Below, one piece after another: positions 32,973 to 44,644 of a stretch of 64,000 nucleotides of DNA. The translations under genes were made by a program, and so were the position numbers. The notes under the pieces are model-generated. The model saw only the letters and a list, made by a program, of their open reading frames with translations, did not search any database and had not been told where the DNA came from. Position 1 is the stretch's first letter. The number at the start of each line of letters is the position of its first letter. This DNA comes from Eupeodes corollae (Eukaryota; Arthropoda; Insecta; Diptera; Syrphidae). The stretch covers positions 35,227,946-35,291,945 of the forward strand of contig NC_079148.1 in assembly GCF_945859685.1 (NCBI RefSeq), given 5' to 3'.

Positions 32973-33310
32973 TAATCGAAACATTTACATCGCTAGAACA
33001 CCGCCGCAATGTTTCATGTCTTTCGTTGTTTTATCGATATTTTTACAAACAATGTTCTGTTGAATTTCACCCCTTAAACGATTCAGCCGTAATACTAGCA
33101 CTTCCTGTAATGCTCATCAGTTTACCCTAGAGCTTAATTTCAGGCGTACTGTCAAGTATAGAGGTTCTTTCTTAAATCGTACATCGAGAATGTGGAATGC
33201 TTTAGCCAACTCTGTTTTTCCCTCCAATTTTGATGCTCAGAACTTTAAGACCAATGTGCTTCGATGTCTCCTCTTAAATCCTTTCCTTTTTTTCTAATGC
33301 TCATACTGTG
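32973..33310 (+). pseudogene. Non-LTR reverse transcriptase relic, right part
   Basis: Directly after the errantivirus the relic from 25815 continues with SLEHRRNVSCLSLFYRYFYK. After a frameshift it reads RNTSTSCNAHQFTLELNF, then GSFLNRTSRMWNALANSVFP and FKTNVLRCLL. S-L-E-H-R-R and R-T-x-R-x-W-N are the typical C-terminal end of Jockey/CR1-like proteins. Joining across the LTR element needs only removal of one TGTA. Confidence 0.78.
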
Positions 33311-33669
33311 TTCAAATATAAACATATAAAGGGTACTAATAACTCCTTCAGTGCCTGTAAATAATGTATATTCTTGAAATTCGTGTTTAAATCTCAGTTC
33401 TAGATTTTAAAAGTTTATTCAACAAAAAATTAATTTTGAAAGTAATGTAAAGCACGTCCGGTTCCCTAGAACATGTTAATTTTTCAAAAAAGTCTCTATA
33501 AAAATATTTCCTATATTTTAAGTTTTAAAAATTTGCCATTTTTTTCTCAAAAAAACTTGATTAAATTATTTTTTTTTTTGAAACTCATAAGAGCGGTTTT
33601 TTTTTATTTAATTTGTTTTATATACAGTTTTAAAATTTTGCGTTTAAAATATTTTTGGTATTCAGCTAT

Positions 33670-34250
33670 TTAGTGCTTATAAATATACATACATTGAAAA
33701 AATTATTATTTTTTTTAAATTAAAAAATAATATTGACATTTTTGATAATTAAAAATCATCCTCAATTTTAAAATTTGATCATCGACAAGAGCTTTCACCT
33801 TAAGAAAAGATTATTGAAATCGGTCGATTAGTTATTGAGATAACCTCAATACAAAATAACGGTTTTAATGGGGGGTACTCTTCTGGAGAAATAGAATAGT
33901 AGAAGGAAGCCGAATTAAGATAAAAAACACCGAAAGTTTTAAAAAATATGTTTAAAATCTATATACAAATTTGTATGGCGGCTTTTGTTATTTTTTGTAT
34001 TAAAACAAAGAAAAACTACTTAAGCTAAACCTCAATTTCAATCGGCACAATGGTTTAAGCTGTAAGGGACAAACTTACAGATTCAGGGGACCCACTATTA
34101 CCATCGTTATGTCATATTTGATGATTTAATACTTGCCATTTAGTTATTAAAATGTCGCAAGTAAAAATCACTTCAATGTTCACTATTTATCTGCATACAA
34201 AAAATAAGATGAAATTGAAGCCTAGTTTCAAGAATTGAAAGGAAACTTAA
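33670..34250. repeat. Dispersed repeat related to the left edge of the window
   Basis: The part at about 33845-33940 resembles 95-190, and 33676-33690 resembles 38-52. The remainder has no recognised feature. PTA-3 starts at its right edge. Confidence 0.4.
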
Positions 34251-34256
34251 TAACAA

Positions 34257-35638
34257 GCGACTGGGATGCTACCCACACTGATAACATCCCAACCCGTCTG
34301 TCGATTTGTTTTGCTTAAAAGTTTGGACTGTGGGATTTTTATATAAAAATTACTGAATATCGAAAACAATATTTTCTGTAATATAAAATAAGTTTAAAGC
34401 CAATATTTTTAATTTTTGAAAAACTATTTGAGTCGAAAGTAAATGTTTACCAAGTTTTAGTATTGTTTTTTTTAGAGTTATATTTTTGTAAAAAAAAATG
34501 TAAATTCGTTTTTTTTCAAAATTTTATCGAATGTTGAAAACAATATTCCTCATAACATAAAATTAGTTTAAAGCCAATATTTAAAATTTTTGAAAAGATG
34601 TTTTAGTCGAAAATCAATTTTTACCAACTTTTGTTAAATTGTTTTTAGGTTTTTAATTAAAATTTGATAAAAATAGTTTAAATCCAATATCTACAATTTT
34701 TGAAAAGATATTTCAGTCGAAAATCAATTTTTGGTATGTCGTAATGTTGCAAACAATATTTCTTATAAGTAAAAATTAGTAAGAAGCTATTATCTCAAAG
34801 TTTTGAAAAGATATTTGTGTCGAAAATCAATTTTTACCAATTTTTTGACATGTTTTTTTTAGGTTTTTATTTTTTGTAAAAAAACTATCAATTCAATTTT
34901 CCTCAACATTTTTCAGAATGTTGAAATCAATATTTCTTATAAGATAAAATAAGTTTGAAGCCTAAATTTCAAGTTTTGAAAAGATATTTTAATCGATATT
35001 CAATTTTTACCAACTCTGAGTAATTTTTTTTTAGATTTTTATTTTTAATAAAAAAACTGTCAATTCGATTTTTATAAAAATTTTATGAGATGTCAAAAAC
35101 ATTATTCTTCGTTGCACAAAATTGTTTTCGAGATAAAATCGTATTTAGTCGTAAAATTTTGGAGGTGACACATTTTTTTCAGTTTTTTTGATTTATAAAA
35201 AAACCGTTAAATGGATTTTTTTCAAAAAATATATTTCTTTGATATCACGTTACAATATATTATATACAATTTAATTCAAGTCTCTATCGTTTTTAGTTCG
35301 TATGATATTTAGGGTTAACCAAAATGTTCACCTTTTTTTTAAACTGCTATGGTAAAAAACCACCCACGCCATTTTCTTGACAGACCTTTCTGCATCTTTC
35401 TGCCTTATTATCTGTATAACAAAATTTATTTGAAATCGATATTTTTTCTGGTTCTTGAGCTATGGACGACGAAAAAACGTCGCGAACGTACGGACGTACG
35501 AACGTACGTACACACGCACGCACAGACATCTTTCTAAAAATCTTTTATTTCGACTCTAGGGACCTTGAAACGTCGAGAAATGTAAAAATTTTCAATTTGA
35601 CAAATAGGACCCATTACAATAACTTCCTATGGGAAGTT
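34257..35638 (-). repeat. PTA repeat, copy 3 (-; ~5 array units)
   Basis: The tail is at the left (CTGGGATGCTACCCACACTG) and the head at the right, ending CTATGGGAAGTT. The array keyword GTCGAAAATCAATTT recurs at about 34434, 34607, 34709, 34820 and 34994. The head microsatellite is CGTACGGACGTACGAACGTA (~35486-35505). Flanking bases on the element's strand are TTATT before the head and TTGTT after the tail. Confidence 0.82.
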
Positions 35639-37453
35639 AATAAAACTGAGAATCTGTTTTTCAAGGTTTCTTCTTAAAAACATGAATATTTGCACTTTTT
35701 CTAAGAAACAAATTTTATGAAAATCTTTTTAAATCATTACTAAAAATACAAACATTTTTGTTGTTTTTGACACCAAACCACTTTTTGGTGGATGTTGTTA
35801 AATTACTAACAAATCTTTACTTATACAACTTTCAGTTAAGCTCTATGGCTCATGTGACTGTTCCCTGGACCATCTTTTAGTCAAAATTTTATGAATTCGT
35901 GCTAAGTTTTTGGAATAGGGCTAAATTTCTGATTCATATTATGCTCTCAATCCCCGGTTAAGATTTGTACTTTTGATAACAAAGTTTTAGTAAAATAAAA
36001 ATTGTATTTTAATATAAAAAAATAAATAATTCAAAACATCATGGGAGTTATGTCCATTAACTCAATACGATTAGTTTTGATTTGAAGGGAATTACTGCAA
36101 AAATACAACAATATTATCTCCCCGGAGGAAATTTTTGCACCGATATGGCAAAAATGTATGCTACGAATCCCAGACTTTTTATAAATGTACAGTAAATTAA
36201 ACAAAGGGCCCTTATTTTGTATGTATATATGATAACATTTGACAATTATACATACATATGTATCTTCCTAGAAAATTATTGTGAAAAAGCAAAAGTGATT
36301 TAAAAATGATTTCAAAAGGCTTCATGTTTTTCAATATGACTTAGTTATAGTTTAAAAAAGTATAGTTTTTTGTTACACAAATATAAAATTCACTAATTGG
36401 AAGCCTTTAAAGGAATTGTTCAAAAATAACATCGTTATTTTTAGAATATAAATAAAACACGAGTCCAAATCGTTTAACATACGTGTCACTTTAATCCGTA
36501 TTTACTAAGAGTTTGTTGTTGGATTGAAAAATCCTTATAAAAGTGTTGAGAATTACCAACAATTAAAAAAAAAAATGTATTTTTATTACGAATTTCTTAT
36601 TAAAAATATAAAAAAAATAATAATAAATCCTTTTATTAAAATCGCTAACTGACCGAATTAATGATTTCCAATGCTCTACTCACACATACATTATAAAAAC
36701 ATATCCTGTCATAACGGATATGATTACAACAATAAATAGGCTACCACATCTCATGTGAAATCATTAACATACATTTGTTTAAATATTGAAATTGCGTATT
36801 GGAAACAACAATTAAAAAAGAAAAACAAAATATAAAAATATAAACAAACTGACTGTCAATTTTTATTCAGAATGGGCTCATAAAATAAATTAATATTATT
36901 TTTTGCAGGAAAATTGAAAAACTTTTATAATTCATATTTTATTGTGGAAATAAACGAAAATGATGGCAATGAATTAAAATGGGAGCTTTTCAAATTAAGG
37001 ATATTAGCGCGCGTCAGCCATTCAATGAAGTATTTTATGCGTGTATGAAAAAAAAAATACAAACATAAGAAATGTTTGATAAGAGTCATTATTCCTATGG
37101 ATAATGTTGGAAAACATATTATTCATTATAAAAATAAGCAAATAATCTGATTTTGTATTCATAAGGAAATGCTTCTCAATCATATTAATAAAAGCTGGAT
37201 TCAGAAAGTTGAGAATTCTAATTTATAACGCACAATAGTTTTAAATGTGATTAACTAAATGTGGTTAAAACAGAATTTCATTTACTTAACTCAGAAATTT
37301 GAGAAATACAATTATATACAAAAATAACATAATCACATTATTTTATTTTAAAAACATTTGCACTAAACTTTAAATGACGCTTTTTATTAGGAGCTCAGTA
37401 ATTTACTGACTAGCATTTTTCTAAATACTTATTATTTAAAGGTTTAAATATAA
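35639..37453. other. AT-rich interval without a recognised gene
   Basis: No frame, RNA or transposon end was recognised. TATGTATATATG-like simple sequence occurs near 36220-36232. Confidence 0.45.
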
Positions 37454-37904
37454 TGGCGCAAAATTTTAGACGATTTAGTACGATGTGAAATCATTTTTAG
37501 TATGATACTAGGTTTGCCTAGCAAAAATCCTTGTTTCAAACCCTCCCAGTGGGTGCCGGGCGGTAATGATCACCACAGTTGTCTTCTTGACAACATGCAG
37601 AAGGAGATCAGCTAAGGTCAGGTTGAATTGCTGAAGTTTACTACTTCTTAATAATAGCAAGCATTAGCAATGCAATTTGACCATAGATACGGGGTCCCTA
37701 ATTTCAGTGGTGGTGTGAGCGTCTTACATAATCCGTGACGAAGAATGAAAGGCTGGGGGGCAAACCAGTCGCTAACGAGCTCATTCGGATGCCTTAGCAG
37801 GGTCCGTCTTATCTTCTGCCTTACCCCGATATATCGGCTCTGCCGGGGCTGACCTCTTTTTTCCGACCTACTCGTGGGACCAAAATACAAGAAATATAAA
37901 CAAA

Positions 37905-38365
37905 ATGGACGAAATAGACATGACGAACGTAGAACCCTCCACAGACTTGGAGGATGAACTCTTGGCCTCCAGCCAGGAGACTTTGAAGGGAGCTCATTTA
38001 GCGCTGGTAGTTCCAGCACTTGAGCACTTTTGAGCAACCCAAAACCACAGAAAGTATCGGCAGTGCTATTCATAGCACTGAGAAAGCTTGACGACCGGAC
38101 AAATCCAGTGAAAGCACCATCTTCAGGAGCAGAGCAACTGCGTACTCTTAGTGAGGTTATCAGGGATGACCTCCAAGTAGCAGTAGATGAACTCTCCACA
38201 ACCGAAGGCCCGCATTTGGTTGCAACTCATAAGCATAAAGCCAAGCGGAAAGGACCTGATCCGCGGTCTTCAGAGGCAAAATCCGCTGGTCCCCATGCAC
38301 GATTGGGATGTAGTAAAGGCAAAAGAACCACAGAAGAACAGCGCCTCTTACCTTCTGAGGATTAG
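37905..38365 (+). pseudogene. N1 LINE: ORF1 fragment
   Basis: ATG at 37905 opens MDEIDMTNVEPSTDLEDELL, an acidic N-terminus, and the frame breaks near 38030. It goes on in another frame with QLRTLSEVIRDDLQVAVDEL and a basic stretch (KHKAKRKGPDPRSSEAK). No CCHC knuckles remain. ORF1 would have been the nucleic-acid-binding Gag-like protein. Confidence 0.55.
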
Positions 38366-38602
38366 CGAGGAAAGTCTAGGGGTTTAAAAAAAAGTCCGCG
38401 TACAAACTAAGTTTTGGCATAAGGAATGCCTAGATTAAAATTCTGCAGAGTCGGGGCACAGACACCGAGAAAGCAACGTCGAGGTTGACGATGTTGTTAG
38501 CGGAGTCGAGGTCCCCAGTGAGTTGCCGGGCTCCAGCTCTGCAGCTAAAAATAACTAAAAACGCGCTGAAGGTCATGCAGATTAATCTGAAGCACTCTAA
38601 GT

Positions 38603-39044
38603 GTGCTCTTTACCACCAAAACAAAAGTACCGCCCTTCACGCTACCTCGACTCAAATGTCAAATCCTATCATTGTCTTCCAGTGCAAAATATTTGGGAGT
38701 TGTACTCGACCCTAAACTAAACTGGAAACTAAATATTGAAGTACGGGTTAAGAAGGCATGTGGCCTTCTACGCCTGCAGCAAAACTTTCGGCAAAAAGTG
38801 GGGACTTCAGTCGAAGATGATTTTATGGACGTACACAGCCGTAGTACGTCCAATCTTAACATATGGTTCAATTGTGTGGTGGCCTGCTCTTAGCAAAGTC
38901 TATAATATTAATAAGCTAAAGAAGGTACAGAGAACAGCTTGCAAAGGCATCCACAGGGGCCATGCGTACTTGCCCAACGGACGCCTTAAACGTTATTTTG
39001 GATCTTCTACCAATCGACTTTTACATAGTTTCCTGCAGCGCTAA
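38603..39044 (+). pseudogene. N1 LINE: reverse transcriptase C-terminal part
   Basis: Two overlapping frames read AKYLGVVLDPKLNWKLNIEV with RVKKACGLLRLQQNF, then MILWTYTAVVRPILTYGSIV with WWPALSKVYNINKLKKVQRTA. K-Y-L-G-V-x-L-D and the R-P-x-L-x-Y-G-x-x-x-W motif are post-palm LINE signatures. A frameshift near 38735-38800 separates them. Confidence 0.8.
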
Positions 39045-39179
39045 TAGGCTGAAGGAATAAAACAGCTGGTTGTCAAAACCTTATGGTCACAGCAACACAA
39101 CGAAATTGATTCCTTGACTACTGCTGTAAGGGTTTTAAGTTTATTTTCCCATCCAGAGAAGATTGGGAGGATGCCATCG

Positions 39180-39803
39180 TGTCTATAGGTTTCGACAGAA
39201 CCATCTTTACTGACGGCTCAATGATGGCATGCGGAGTTGGTTCTGGGATCTTTTCTGAGTCCCTAAATTTAATTTAATACTTTAGGCTTCCTGACTTTGC
39301 TAGCGACCTGAACTGCTGGCAATAAGGGAGGCATGTAAGATATTTAAACAAAACCCAAACCAAAACCGAAATGCGGCTATCTTTACAGACAGTCAAGGAC
39401 CGGCCCTTCATAGCTCACTTAGCGCTATGAAAAGTAAAATCTTTTCTATCTAACAAACTGCATTACATCTAGGAAGATATTGCCCACCTATAATAAAACC
39501 CGTACAAACGATCTTCTATGCAGGCCAAGGCAAGACATAGCCAGGATTGTTGCGGCTTGTACCCGACATTGGCCTATAGGAGTTCATGCGGAGAAGTTGG
39601 GTATCTCCTACAACACCTTTTGCCGTAGTTGTAGTGACCAAAGTGAAAGTGAAACGATCATCCGATTCCTCTGCAAATATCCTGCTTTGGCAAACACTAG
39701 AATGAAATACTTTGGAAAAGCATTCTTTCACGAACTTGATGAGCTATCTGAGATAAAAATTAGAGACCTAATATTTGTTCTAAATGCGACAAAATGGCTC
39801 TAA
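39180..39803 (+). pseudogene. N1 LINE: RNase H and C-terminal zinc-type region
   Basis: RNase H blocks are visible as IFTDGSMMACGVGSGIFSE near 39205-39260 and AAIFTDSQGPALHSS near 39373-39420, each with its catalytic D. Frames shift between them. The final frame (39480-39803) has TNDLLCRPRQDIARIVAACT and CRSCSDQSESETIIRFLCKY, the C-x2-C ... C pattern that follows RNase H in these clades. Confidence 0.78.
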
Positions 39804-40711
39804 CATAATCGCTATAAAGCTTCTCTATAAATCTTTCCCCTTCTATCACAGGTCAAACGAGTTTTTGGTATCAAAAAGGCGCACTACAGCTCTAATTGGA
39901 TCTCAAGCTAGATCGCCATTTCTACCTACCTACTATGATACTAGGTTAAAAAAAGGATTTTGATAATTTTAAACGAGTTTAGTATCGTACTATCTTCTTA
40001 ACATTTTACTAAAGTTAAAAACACCAAATGGCTACTTTATCTTTTTAGTATCGTACTTAATCTGTATGACATATGTCATTTTTCTCAAATGTGATTAAGT
40101 GTTTTAAAATTGATAAATTGTGTGTTTGGTTGGACTGCCAAGAACAACACGCTCCCATTTAATGCTTTTCTTTATTGGCGTAACCTTAGATACCCTCCTG
40201 AGTACCCACAACCACTTCCACCAACCTTTACACCGAAGCCAACAGTTGTAGTATTGTAGCTGCTTTTGGGCATTGAAGGTGCTTCACGGGGAATAGATCT
40301 ATCGCAGATATTCAATAATTTAATGCACATTTCATTTAAACTTTTTCACTAAACAATAATTCTTTTACCTAGAAGAATAAATTTGTAATATTATTCGGTG
40401 TTAATATCCAAAATAGTTGCAACGAACTTAAACTTTAACGCAAATAAACCACGGCGAGTTATTAAAACAAAATTAATGACAAAGAAAATACAAAATCAAT
40501 GTTGTCACTTTGACACTTGCAAAAATATTAAGGTATGTTTGTTTTGTTTGCTCCACAATCTGTCATTATTTAGATGTGTTCATGTCTTTTTTTTAATAAA
40601 ATGGTTTTAGCATGATACAAGTTAGTAAAACAATAAAAAGTGTTTAAAATTAGTGAAAAAACTAATATCGTGCTAAGGCCTTAATAATAGGTTGTTTAAA
40701 ATTTTGCGCCA

Positions 40712-42293
40712 ATGGTATTTCAACTTTTGATGTTCCTGAAAAATAATATACCATTGAAGCCAAAGTTTAAAAACCGACACATTAATTTGAAATGTCGAAA
40801 GTCTTATCAATTTATAAGATGAAGTAAAAATTGTTAAATTGTAACTTTAGTTAAACTTTAAGATTTACACAGCCATCTTTTAATGTTATTTGTAAAAACG
40901 AATTAACAGGACTTAAATATTTCAACTTCATTAAGGAGTTATTTATACATCTAACAAGTTCAAAGTTTAAACACAGTGCGAGCCTTAGGAAAATAACGAC
41001 GGCTTTCAAAGGAGATATTGGTTCATATTGATATTAAAGTTTTGAATATCAAAATAGGAAGAGAAGACAGAGTTTGGTATAGCATTCTACATTATAGATG
41101 TGCGGTTAAAAAAGACTCTCTTTTCTTCACACTACGTTCTAAATTGAGCTCAAAAGCTAATGAACTGAGCATTCCGGGTACTGAGAATATTACGGCTGAT
41201 TTTTTTGAGAGATAATGCAACTGGCTAATTTAATAGTTCAAGGTATGCAGTGTAAATAAAACAGCGTGGAAAATGTTTCAGTTATAGTTCTAGCACCGTA
41301 TCCTTTTCAAAGCTGCTTTTTTGTATTTAAACTTGTTTTAATGGCACTTGTACAAATCTGTAAGGTGTATTGAAGTTTTGGACGAATTAAAGCTATATAA
41401 ATTACAGCCATATTAGAGAGATTTATCAAAATCGAAAGCACGCATTTACGTTAAGGGAGCTTGATGCCAAACTCAATAAAATGCTTTTGAATTATCAAGT
41501 GCAATATTTTAATTTCTTTAAAACGATGTAAGGATTTGTTCCAATGGATCTATCGTTACGAGTGTCGTACCTACGGTTATTAAGAAGCTTTTCTTCACCT
41601 TGATATTCTTTTTATAATAAGAGGGGTAGAAGGATTCGCCTTTTTTAGTGACAAGCAGAACAAATTCTGTTTTTCAGCTGCTCAGAAAGAAGCCTGTTAA
41701 GTAGAGGGAAGATGAAAAAGCGTACTGGTTTTGCATTGGACTCAATGCTGAGAACGTATTAAATTGTGTAAGCTTAATTTTGACTACTAACTCTTAAATT
41801 ATTTGTTGGTTAAACAAATTTTCTCAAAATGTTTGTCAATTCACCTTTTAGATTATTTTCCAATCTAACTTGATTGATGTCAAATAAAAAAAAATTACTA
41901 GCCCCGAAAATTCTTCTTTCCGTTTCCAATCACACATTCGAAAATGGGACATAGTCTTAGGAACACTTATTTTCACAGAGATTTCATAAAATATTGCATA
42001 TTTCGAGGATATCGTATCTCGGGTGGTTATTATGAAAAACAGATCTGGAATGAAATCTACCGTAAGGTGACCGGTCACTTGGGTGATATCCAGAAAACAT
42101 AAACTATCCCAACGAAATACGATAGCGACTTTCTTGCAATATTTTTTGTTTTTTTTTTGCATTCAATCAAATAAACAAAGAGTGTAGATTTATTTGCAAA
42201 TTTTCCACAAGTTTCCAGGCTGTAGAAAATGAAGATGAAACCAAAACGTTTAATTAAATCTTACAATTAAAAATATTAAAATGAATATATGCA
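40712..42293. other. AT-rich interval without a recognised gene
   Basis: Only short chance frames (65 codons at 41018, 104 at 41848 on the - strand) without known motifs. Confidence 0.45.
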
Positions 42294-42324
42294 CGAGGGT
42301 CGTTTGAAAAGTCCGTGCAAAGTC
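42294..42324 (+). repeat. Possible solitary mariner-like terminal inverted repeat
   Basis: The sequence GAGGGTCGTTTGAAAAGTCC and the following GTGCAAAG resemble the end of mariner/Tc1 elements, which often carry a GGGT-x-TTxxAAAAGT core. No partner end or transposase was found nearby, so this is a relic at best. Confidence 0.35.
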
Positions 42325-42714
42325 AGACCAAAGGTATCCTTTTTAATGTCCGAATATTTATTTCAAATTGGTTTTTCTGGGTCTAGAATTTATGGATTAA
42401 TAACCACTTCTCCATACAATCTGGACCCCTGTGTGCGCAAATCAAAGTGCTGAAAATGAAATAAGTCGACTTAGGCTTTATTTCAAATTGTTCAGTAAGA
42501 CAAACTACTATCATTTGAACTTCGTTTTAGCTTTTATTCGAAAATAAAAAACCTTAGGTTAGTCTTTATTCCGCTTTATTAGGATAATTCCGTTTTGGCC
42601 TTCATTCTATCATTCATAAAAAAATCACATACCTACCTATACAGTGTTTGAAACGTTTTCCATAAATCTTAAATGGACATTTTTTTTTGATAGATATTAT
42701 ATTTAACTTCCCAT

Positions 42715-43720
42715 ACAATAACTTGTAATGGGTCTGATTTGTCAAATTGAAAATGTTGACATTTCTCGACTTTTCAAGGTCCCTATAGTCGAAATAAAAG
42801 ATTTTTAGAAAAATGTGTGTGCGATTGGAGTACGTACGTTCGTACGTTCACGACGTTTTTTTCGTCCTCCATAGCTCAAGAACCAGAAGAGATATCGATT
42901 TCAAATGAATGTTGTTGTACAGATAATAAGGCAGAAAGATGCAGAAAGGGTTCTCAAGAAAATTGCGTGGGTGGTTTTTTTATACCATAGCAGTTTGAAA
43001 AAGAGGTGAACATTTTGGTTAACCCAAAATATCTTACGAACCAAAAACGCTAGAGACTTGAATTAAATTTTATATAATATATTGTAACGTGATATCAAAA
43101 AAGTATATTTTTTGGAAAAATTCCATTTAACGGTTTTTTTCATAAATCAAAAAAACTGAAACAAAAATTTGTCACCTCCAAAATTTTAAGACTAAAATAT
43201 GATTTCATCTCCAAAACAGTTTTGTGCAACAAAGAATAATGTTTTTAACATCTGATAAAATTTTGAGAAAAATCGAATTCACCGTTTTTTTTATAAAAAA
43301 ACATTACTCAAAATTGGTAAAAATTGAATATCGATTCAAATATCTTTTCAAAAACTTGAAATTTGTGCTTCAATCTTATTTTATCTTATAAGAAATATTG
43401 TTTTTAACATTCTGAAAAATGTTGAGAAAAATCGAATTGACAGTTTTTTAAGAAAAAATAAAAACCTATGTAAAATGTATGAAAGTTGGTAAAAATTTAC
43501 TTTCGTCTCAAATAGCTTTTCAAAAATTAAAAACTTATTTTATTTCACAGAAAATATTGTTTTCTATATTCAGTAATTTGTATATAAAAATCCAACAGTC
43601 CGTTTTTTCATAAAAAATAAAATCTACAAAAAATAGTACGCAAATTTGGTAAAAATTGATACGAGTACATATAGACAAACTTTTAAGCAAGACAAATCGA
43701 CAGACGGGATGGGAAGTCTC
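42715..43720 (+). repeat. PTA repeat, copy 4 (+; 2 array units, tail deleted)
   Basis: The head starts AACTTCCCATACAATAACTT and keeps the ~560-bp conserved part, with a short ACGTACGTTCGTACG microsatellite (~42832-42848). Two array units lie at about 43331 and 43504. The tail stops at GGGATGGGAAG followed by TCTC, lacking the GTGTGGGTCGCATCCCAG block. Confidence 0.8.
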
Positions 43721-44643
43721 TTTTTTTATATCGTATTTAGTTACATCCACCATTTAAGTTTTTTAAGCTGCAGCTGCCCAACTTCTTACAAGCAGTGTTG
43801 CCATAATCTCAAATTTTATAACGCTAGTTCGTATGGGAGCTCAAAAAACAAAATGATAGATTTTAAAATTCATATGAAACGTCCATATCGATGATTAAAA
43901 AACAAACATCTTGAAAAATGCAAAATAATATTTATTTTCACATAAAAATACCTAACAAACATAGGTATATAACAAACAAAAAAAAAAAACAAAACAAAAT
44001 TTATTCAAAAATAACAAAACTTAAGACTTTAAATGTAAATAGGTATTAACAGCCTAATGTTTTTATGTATAGGAACATGTTTCATAGTTAATTATTTAAT
44101 TTTAAAACATTCAGACTTATCACTTATCTATTTTATAATTCTATTTTATAATTTTAGATAAATAACGAGTTATCCCAAAGTTCTTCATATAAATAGTCTT
44201 CTTCGCAATTAGGTTTTTCATGCTTTGCTGAGGCTCCAACTTATATTTACTTAGAAAAATTCACGAGTTTTTGAGTGATTCTTCGTGATTTGACGTTATT
44301 AATAGGCTTTTCACACCAAACCCAAAACCGGGTTTTCGGCAAAAAGTTTTCGAAAACCCGAAAATCATTCACACCGAACATTTAAACGTTTTCATTTATA
44401 GGCTTTTTACACAAGGTTAAATCAGAATGGTTTGTAATTTAAAAAAAAAAAGGTGATGATTTTTATTTTTTTTCCAAATATGATTCAAGAATGCAAAACT
44501 TAAAAACAAATAAGCATTTAGCATTATTTTAAAACACTGCTTACATGCTATACCCACGATTGCCACTTGAAAAAAAAAATTGCATGACCAAAGCTAAAAA
44601 TAAAATCCAAAAAAGGACCAAAACAATTTTTTCCGCAACGGTT
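43721..44643. other. AT-rich interval with a 10-bp hairpin
   Basis: No gene seen. CGGGTTTTCG at 44329-44338 and CGAAAACCCG at 44351-44360 form a perfect 10-bp inverted repeat. ATAGGCTTTTCACAC-like wording occurs on both sides (44312, 44399), suggesting a small decayed DNA element. Confidence 0.4.
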
Positions 44644-44644
44644 T

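Larger units (their letters stand above)
37501..39947 (+). mobile_element. R1/I/LOA-like LINE (N1), internally deleted, with 14-bp target-site duplication
   Basis: TATGATACTAGGTT occurs at 37501-37514 and 39934-39947 and is the target-site duplication; the element body is 37515-39933. It holds a 5' leader, the start of ORF1 (ATG at 37905), the first ~10 residues of the endonuclease (VMQINLKHSKCA), then the RT C-terminal end, RNase H and a CTACCTACCTAC tail. The body of the endonuclease and most of RT are missing between about 38607 and 38612. RNase H after RT excludes the Jockey clade and points to R1, I or LOA types. Confidence 0.8.
37454..40711. mobile_element. TIR DNA transposon (copy T1) carrying a nested LINE
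   Basis: Its ends are TGGCGCAAAATTTTA (37454-37468) and its reverse complement at 40697-40711, a perfect 15-bp terminal inverted repeat. Subterminal copies of a TTTAGTAYSRTAC-like motif occur on both sides (about 37477, 37496, 39975, 40046, 40606, 40664), as expected of transposase-binding sites. Excluding the nested LINE the element is ~0.83 kb with no transposase, so it is non-autonomous. The superfamily is not assigned: no clear target-site duplication was found. A second copy is at 48750-50628. Confidence 0.72.

Noticed and set aside
35347..35677. Short frames inside PTA-3 reading RTDVRTYVHTHAQT-like repeats
   Set aside because: They are translations of the ACGT microsatellite and appear in several PTA copies on the same strand; no start, length or codon pattern supports a gene.
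38030..38365. Independent host gene with a basic tail
   Set aside because: It lies within a LINE bounded by a 14-bp target-site duplication and follows an in-place ORF1 start.
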